NCBI GenBank assembly: GCA_001313085.1
Contig: BBFE01000028.1
Location: 1 to 52,993, forward strand
Direction: 5' to 3'
Length of the DNA: 52,993 nt
DNA from: Paenibacillus sp. JCM 18996
Lineage (GTDB): Bacteria; Bacillota; Bacilli; Paenibacillales; NBRC-103111
The notes under the pieces are model-generated. The model had not been told where the DNA came from. It ran no database searches and saw only the letters and a program-made list of their open reading frames with translations. Position numbers and translations under genes: made by a program. The first letter of the stretch is position 1. Every line of letters begins with the position of its first letter. Positions 47,424 through 52,993 of this stretch are shown here, one piece after another.

Positions 47424-50400
47424 ATGAAGAAAAGTTTATCCGTAATTCTATCCGCCGCTATGGGATTCTCCATGTTTGCATCCGTAGCATTCGGCGCGAC
47501 TCAGTCCACTGCTGATTTCAGCGATCTGAAAGATCTGACTCCAGATCAAAAAAAGCCAAGTTTGACGCACTTATCAGTGATGGTACATTCGAAGGAACAG
47601 CTACTGGCACATTCGGTCTTAAAGAGAAAATGAACCGTGCTCAATACGCTAAAGTAGCGGCCAAAATCTTTGCTCTGAATGTTGACGCTAACGCAGTTCC
47701 AACTCAGTTCGCAGACGTGAAGAAAGACGATCCGGCTAACGGATACGCAGTTCCTTTCATCGCGGCACTTGCCGCTAAAGGTTTGACTGACGGCTATGCC
47801 GACGGTAAATACGCTCCAGCTCTTGAAGTAACTAAAGAGCAATTGGCAACTTTCTTGATCCGCGGATTGGGTAAAGAAGCTGACGCCAAGACAATCACTC
47901 CAGTTGTTGACAGCACTGTATCTCCTTGGGCTACAGGATATGTTGCTTTGGCTATCAAATTGGGCCTTCTGTCCAATGAAGCTAGCGGCAAGTTCAACGG
48001 AACAACTCCTGCAACTCGCGATCTTCTTGTACTGAGCGCATCTGCTGCAAAAGCTCAATACGTACCACCAGTTGGCGCTAAGGTATCCGTATCCGAAGTT
48101 AAAGCTACCGGCGCAAAAAAACATTGACAGTGAAGCTGAGCCAACCTGTTGATACAGCTAAAGCAAGCCTGGCAATCACTCGTGGCGGAATTCCTGTAAC
48201 TGGTACAACTACATGGTCCGCTGACAAAACTACTGCTACAATCGCTCTGGACCTTAAATTGACTGACGCTACATATAAAGTCACTTTAGGCGGTTTAGAC
48301 GCAACTGCAATCGATAAAGCTTCCGCAGAAGTTGTAGCAACAAAAGAGCAAATCAAGAAAATCGACATTCTGACAGCTTCCGATGTTCTGCCTCAAGCTG
48401 ACGGAGTTCAGGTAGAATTCAAAGCTACTAATCAATACGGTGAGCAAACAGACCTGTCCGCTACTAACTTCAATATCCAAACTGGTAACGTAGGCTACAC
48501 CAACGTAACCGGAAAACAAGCAATCAAGTTGAACTTGAAAGGCTTGAGCAAGGACACTACTTTCCCTGTTACTATCATCCACACTGACAGCGGCGTTTCT
48601 ACAAGCAAAGTCTTCAAAGTGGGCGATCTTCCAATCGTATCCAAAATCGAGCTTGGTGATGTAATTCTTCCATCCGGAGTGAAGAACTTCGAATCCGGCA
48701 GCAAGAAAGCATACGTTAAGTTCACAGCATACGATCAATACGGAACTAAGGTAACAACAGTTCAAACTAAAGATGCGCAAGGCAACGTGGTATCCGGATT
48801 GGATTCCAGCAGAGGTATCACCCGCGTCGTTAGCGACACTGGAATCTTCGACGTAACTGGTTTCACTGATTACGATGGAGACGATCAACCGGAAATCGAA
48901 TTGACATCCAAGAGCGTAACTGCAGATAAGCAAGCAACGCTTACGTTGTTCGCAAATGGAACTGGACAATCCGTTTCCAAAACTATCAACGTAGTAGCTC
49001 CTAAAGTTCCGGCTACTGTAGAGTTCGGTAACTTCACTGATACTCTTGCAAAAGGTGACACTAACAAATACATCCCAATTGTTGTTAAAGATAACCAAGG
49101 AAACCAGCTTTCCGCTGACGATATCGTTAATAACATCGCAAGCTTCACTGTTTACTCCACAAACAGCATTACTGGTAATGTGACTATCGAAACAGCTGGA
49201 GAGAACAAAGGTAAAATCAAGCTTGCCAATATCACTGATAAAGGTTCCGCTACAATTTATGTAGGAATCAATGCTACTGGCAAAAAAACGCTCAAATGAC
49301 AGTATCCATCCAGGATACTCGTACACCATCTGTTCTGAAAGTTACTGAAGAACCTGCTACATCCATCTTGTACGGTGCATCTTCCGAATTTAAGTTCAAA
49401 GTTTATGATCAATACAATGAAGAATTAAAAGCTGACCAGGATGCATACCAGGTTCAATTTGCTCTTACAAAGAACAATGGAACATCCGGTACTGCTGCCG
49501 TAATCAATGGTACTACAGTTGCTGGTGCAACCTATGCGGTATCTGATAATGGAACTGCTGTTAATGTTCCGATCAGCCAAGTATTTGATAAGGCAAGCAA
49601 CATCATTGCAGGAAACGCTGATGAGAATGTGAAGCTGACTGCCAAAATCATTAAAACAACTGACAATTCAGAAGTATACTCAGTGAGCCGTCAGATTAGC
49701 GTTATCAAAGGTACAGATTCCAACATCGGGTTGACTTATGGCGTTGCTGTTGACGGCGCAAAAGACAACACATTGTATGCAGCTGGAGATAAAGGAATTA
49801 CTGTAGCTGGAACAACTTACAATAACACTAACACAGCTCCACTTTTCGGAACGAAAGTAGCTCACGGAATTAAGGTAACAGCGAAAGACGCAAGCGGCAA
49901 TACTGTTGCTATTCCAAGCGGTCAAATTCAATCCGCAGTTTCAAGTGACGCAAATGTACTTTTGGTGCAACCAGTAATGAATGGTGCAGCAACTGTAGTT
50001 GGTAACAAAGCAGGAACAGCAACGTTGACGGTACTTTACAACTCTCCAAACGGTACTAAAACAGCTTCCATCAACGTAACAGTTAAAGCCGATGCGCTTG
50101 CAGTGGATTCGATTACTTCTGACAAGACTTCTCAAACTGTATCCGGCAACGCGTTTAGCGGTAAAAAACGCTTGGGATGCAATCCTGATGAACAAGCTTA
50201 CTGTTAAAGACCAGTATGGAAATGAGTTCAAAAAAATGAGAACACAGTTCAAGCCGCTGTTTATGACTACAACGCAGCATTGGGAATCAGATACTTCATT
50301 TCCGACGCCAAGACTATAAGCGGCAATCAAGCTCCTGCAAGTGCAGTATCTATCGATCCTGTAAATGGTGTATTGAGCGGAGATGCAAGCAATCTTTCGA

Positions 50401-50465
50401 GCTTCACAATCAACGCAGTTGCTCCTAATGGTAAGATGGCATCTTGCACAATCTACGTTAAGTAA
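47424..50465 (+). CDS. Major S-layer protein with N-terminal SLH region
   Basis: About 1,010 residues. Signal peptide MKKSLSVILSAAMGFSMFASVAFGA; residues about 30-210 carry SLH-type repeats (MNRAQYAKVAAKIFAL, GYADGKYAPALEVTKEQLATFLIRGL, VSPWATGYVALAIKLGLL). The rest is beta-rich, low in aromatic residues and Cys, with TVKLSQPVDTAKASL-type Ig-like domains. Five A-run expansions (near 47549, 48115, 49283, 50163 and 50230) shift the frame; no deletions are seen. Narrow codon choice (GCT, AAA, GTA, ACT) unlike its neighbours points to very high expression. Ribosome site to start spacing is long (13 bp). Confidence 0.85.
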
Positions 50466-50490
50466 TCTTTCTTAATAACAATCTCTAGAG

Positions 50491-50518
50491 AGGGGGCCCT
50501 GAATAAGGTCCCTTTTTT
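50491..50518 (+). terminator. Terminator after the S-layer gene
   Basis: AGGGGGCC pairs with GGTCCCT (one wobble and one bulge), followed by six T. Confidence 0.65.
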
Positions 50519-50536
50519 CTATATTCGGAGGCGATT

Positions 50537-51158
50537 ATGAGACGAACGGTCGTAACATCCATCATTGCGCTGCTTATCGGCGGGGTAGGAACCTATTTGT
50601 TTTTTTCCTGAACCTGCTAAAAGTAATGAAGCTGCGCAGCCAGGCAACGCAGACGATCCATTAATCACCAAGAGCTATCTGGAACAGTATCTCAAAAAAA
50701 TCGGGCACGCCTACCGGGGCAGCCGGCAGCAGCATAGACGAAAATAAAGTCAGACAGATGATTACAGACGAATTGGCTAAAATCACGCAACAGGCAACAG
50801 GCTCCAACACAGGTGCGCCGGGCGGCAATGCGCCAAACTCAACTAATACATCAGTGCAGACTCTGACAGTGGTCCAGTTGCAGGCCGGTCAAACCCTTTA
50901 TGCCGGTGCGGGCAGCGAGATTATTCTGAGGTCAGGTAAAGCCGTAGCTGTAAGCAGCGACGACAACGGCATACCTGATGTTACCTCAGGCAAAGATATT
51001 GCTGCAGGAACAGCAATTGAATTAAACCACATGCTATTGTTCCCGCGGGAAGGCAGAGGAATCAAGCCTGACACCAAAAAAATCAAACGCAAATTTATGT
51101 TATGGTGCGCGGCAATTATTCAATTATGAAAGCGGATGGCACGAAGGTTTCTCCATAA
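50537..51158 (+). CDS. Membrane-anchored extracytoplasmic protein, function unknown
   Basis: About 206 residues after repair. ATG 50537 after GGAGGCG; N-terminal signal anchor MRRTVVTSIIALLIGGVGTYLFF, then a Pro/Gly/Ser/Asn-rich linker and a C-terminal domain of about 95 residues (LTVVQLQAGQTLYAGAGSEIILRSGKAVAV onward, with DVTSGKDIAAG, NHMLLFPREGRGI). Expansions: T run near 50600 (+1), A run near 50694 (+1), A run near 51076 (+2, restoring QTQIYVMVRGNYSIM). I do not recognise a described domain. It sits right behind the S-layer gene and its terminator. Confidence 0.6.
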
Positions 51159-51209
51159 TTTTGTCCGTTTTTTACAATAACTTATGCGCACAAGAGCAGA
51201 GTGCTCGGA

Positions 51210-51216
51210 CATACTA
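51210..51216 (+). promoter_or_regulatory. Candidate sigma-G -10 element for the SASP gene
   Basis: CATACTA is the exact sigma-G -10 consensus, 30 bp before the SASP start; the -35 region is a poor match. Confidence 0.4.
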
Positions 51217-51246
51217 TGATTACACCGACAAAAGGAGTGGATCATA

Positions 51247-51523
51247 GTGGCTAAAAAATAATAAAAAAAAGCTGGTTCCTGGAAGCAATCAAGCACTGGA
51301 TACACTAAAGTATGAAATTGCAGCTGAAATGGGTCTGCCTGTTGGACAGTCTTATTTTGCTCAAACCGATACAGAGTTTGCTTCGGAGTTAGGCGCCATC
51401 CCACAGTTTCCAATGAAGGAAGATTATTGGGGATATATTAATTCCCGCAACACCGGAGCGGTAGGTGGAACGATTGTAAGCCGTTTGATTCGCAAGGCGG
51501 AAGAAACGTTATTTACTTTATGA
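51247..51523 (+). CDS. Alpha/beta-type small acid-soluble spore protein, extended form
   Basis: Spore DNA-binding protein. GTG 51247 after AAAGGAG. A +1 and a +3 A expansion near the start (51251 and 51263) hide MAKNNKKLVPGSNQALDTLKYEIAAEMGLPVG, which contains the GPR cleavage-type site KYEIAAE. The C-terminal DNA-binding helix is NTGAVGGTIVSRLIRKAEETL. Between the two halves lie about 30 residues (SYFAQTDTEF...EDYWGYINSR) absent from classical SASPs. About 92 residues in all. Confidence 0.82.
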
Positions 51524-51564
51524 AGCACAAGATCTCATAAAATTTTAGATAAGTAATTCATGAT

Positions 51565-51593
51565 TTGACACATTTCAACAAATCCGCTAAGAT
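51565..51593 (+). promoter_or_regulatory. Promoter upstream of metK
   Basis: Consensus TTGACA (51565-51570), exactly 17 bp, TAAGAT (51588-51593), 157 bp before metK. Confidence 0.6.
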
Positions 51594-51643
51594 AATGTAT
51601 CGAAGGTTAAAAGTTGCGGCGGCTTCCAAGCTTTCCCTCATAT

Positions 51644-51697
51644 ATGCTGTCAACAGCATAACAACCTTTTCCAGCCGGGAAAGGTTCATTTTTTTTG
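51644..51697 (+). terminator. Tandem hairpins with T run in the metK leader
   Basis: First hairpin ATGCTGT/ACAGCAT (51644-51659), then AACCTTTTCC/GGGAAAGGTT (51663-51686, 10 bp with one G-T) followed by eight T. The second has full terminator form but lies downstream of the metK promoter, so it may be an attenuator. No S-box or T-box consensus is visible. Confidence 0.6.
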
Positions 51698-51749
51698 TTT
51701 AGGTATTGTTTCTTTATAAGATACTATTGTAGTAGGAGGTTGAGATAAC

Positions 51750-52959
51750 ATGGCTGTTGCTAAAGGAAGACATTTGTTCACTTCAGAGTCAGTCACAGAA
51801 GGACATCCGGACAAGATTTGCGACCAGATTTCGGACTCCGTGTTGGACGCTTTTCTGCAAAACGATCCTAATGCGCGTGTAGCGTGCGAAGTTTCTGTAG
51901 CCACAGGACTCGTTCTGGTGATTGGAGAAATCACTTCACGCTCGGAATATGTCGATATTCAAGCGATTGCAAGACAAACCATTAAAGAAATAGGGTATAC
52001 CCGGGCGAAATTTGGATTCGATTACCAGACCTGTGCGGTATTGGTATCCTTAAATGAACAATCTCCCGATATTGCGCAAGGGTTAACCAGGCTTTGGAAG
52101 CCAGGGAAGGCCAAATGAGCGATGCAGAGATTGAGGCCATCGGAGCCGGAGACCAAGGATTGATGTTCGGTTTTGCATCCAGCGAAACTCCGGAACTCAT
52201 GCCGCTGCCGATATCGATTTCCCATAAACTGGCCCGGCGTTTGACCGAAGTGCGCAAAGACGGTACCCTGGAATATTTGCGTCCGGATGGAAAGACTCAA
52301 GTGACGGTCGAATACGATGGAGATACTCCAAAGCGTATTGACACTATCGTTATCTCAACCCAGCACGCGGAAGAGATCACTCTGGAGCAAATCCAGAAAG
52401 ACATTAAAGAAATAGTGATCCAGCCGGTCGTTCCAGCTGAATTCCTTGATGAAAACACCAAATATTTTATCAATCCCACAGGCCGTTTTGTCATTGGCGG
52501 ACCCCAAGGGGATGCCGGATTGACCGGAAGAAAAAATTATCGTGGATACTTACGGCGGATATGCCCGTCACGGAGGCGGCGCATTCTCAGGTAAGGATCC
52601 GACTAAAGTTGACCGTTCCGGAGCTTATGCCGCCCGTTATGTGGCTAAAAAAATATTGTAGCAGCGGGACTTGCGGATAAATGCGAGGTTCAACTGGCTT
52701 ACGCCATTGGCGTTGCAAGACCGGTTTCGATCAGCGTAGATACTTTTGGCACGGGCAAAGTTGGCGAAGAGAAACTCGTCGAAGTTATCCGCAAACATTT
52801 TGACCTACGGCCTGCCGGTATCATTAAAGAACTTGACCTGCGCAGACCGATTTACCGCCAAACCGCAGCTTATGGTCATTTTGGACGTACAGATGTGGAT
52901 CTTCCTTGGGAGCGTACGGATAAAGCCGAGCTATTGAAAAAAAGGACGCATTAGCCTAA
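51750..52959 (+). CDS. metK: S-adenosylmethionine synthetase
   Basis: Makes AdoMet from methionine and ATP. ATG 51750 follows TAGGAGG. Motifs: [76 protein letters not shown]. Shifts: -1 G near 52090 ([13 protein letters not shown]), +1 A near 52534, +2 A near 52650, and +2 A near 52937, where repair gives LLKKDALA and stop TAA 52957-52959. About 401 residues. The last 34 bp of the window hold nothing I can assign. Confidence 0.94.
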
Positions 52960-52993
52960 TTCACGACAAAGTTTCACATAAAACCACCTAAAT

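Noticed and set aside
51594..51749. SAM (S-box) riboswitch or methionine T-box in front of metK
   Set aside because: The leader lacks the S-box core and the T-box AGGGUGGNACCGCG-type sequence; only generic hairpins are visible.

Overview
The window looks like the chromosome of an endospore-forming, flagellated, S-layer-bearing Firmicute, most likely Paenibacillus or a close Paenibacillaceae relative. The evidence is gene order: ywlC-mntP-ywlE-rpiB-ywlG-glyA-upp-mnaA-atp-(nuo)-ywzB-murA-spoIID-spoIIQ-spoIIID-mbl-flhO-flhP-fabZ follows the Bacillus backbone. An 11-gene complex I operon sits between atp and murA, and a csaB/tagA/tagO cluster sits next to S-layer genes. Every supported gene is on the + strand. 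I see no rRNA, tRNA, CRISPR array, insertion sequence or phage gene.

Layout: 1-6405 housekeeping and precursor genes (tRNA modification, Mn export, arginine phosphatase, pentose isomerase, serine/glycine, uracil salvage, UDP-GlcNAc epimerase); 6523-14112 the ATP synthase operon with its own promoter and terminator; 14165-24379 the complex I operon nuoABCDHIJKLMN without nuoEFG; 24481-27325 an SLH-anchored subtilisin; 27322-31689 ywzB, murA and the sporulation genes spoIID, spoIIQ and spoIIID, with good sigma-F and sigma-E promoter candidates; 31892-35664 mbl, two flagellar rod/hook genes, a small membrane protein and fabZ; 35691-37393 a phosphosugar mutase; 37484-42736 a cell-wall polymer block (DUF5693-type membrane protein, csaB, tagA, tagO); 42947-51158 two large SLH surface proteins and a membrane-anchored unknown; 51247-52959 a spore SASP and metK.

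The main biological theme is the cell surface. MnaA makes UDP-ManNAc, TagO starts the lipid-linked linkage unit, TagA adds ManNAc and CsaB pyruvylates. Three SLH proteins encoded in the same window would bind the pyruvylated wall polymer.

The most striking property is technical. Nearly every gene is broken by small indels that follow a simple rule. Runs of about five A or T are lengthened to six, seven or eight, and short GG/CC runs lose a base. By approximate hand count there are about 85 expansions and 50 losses. Reading through them restores full-length conserved proteins everywhere, so I annotate continuous CDSs and treat the shifts as probable sequence errors, not pseudogenes. In the entries +1/+2/+3 means extra bases and -1/-2 missing bases relative to the frame that homology requires. 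Positions of missing bases are accurate to a few nucleotides.
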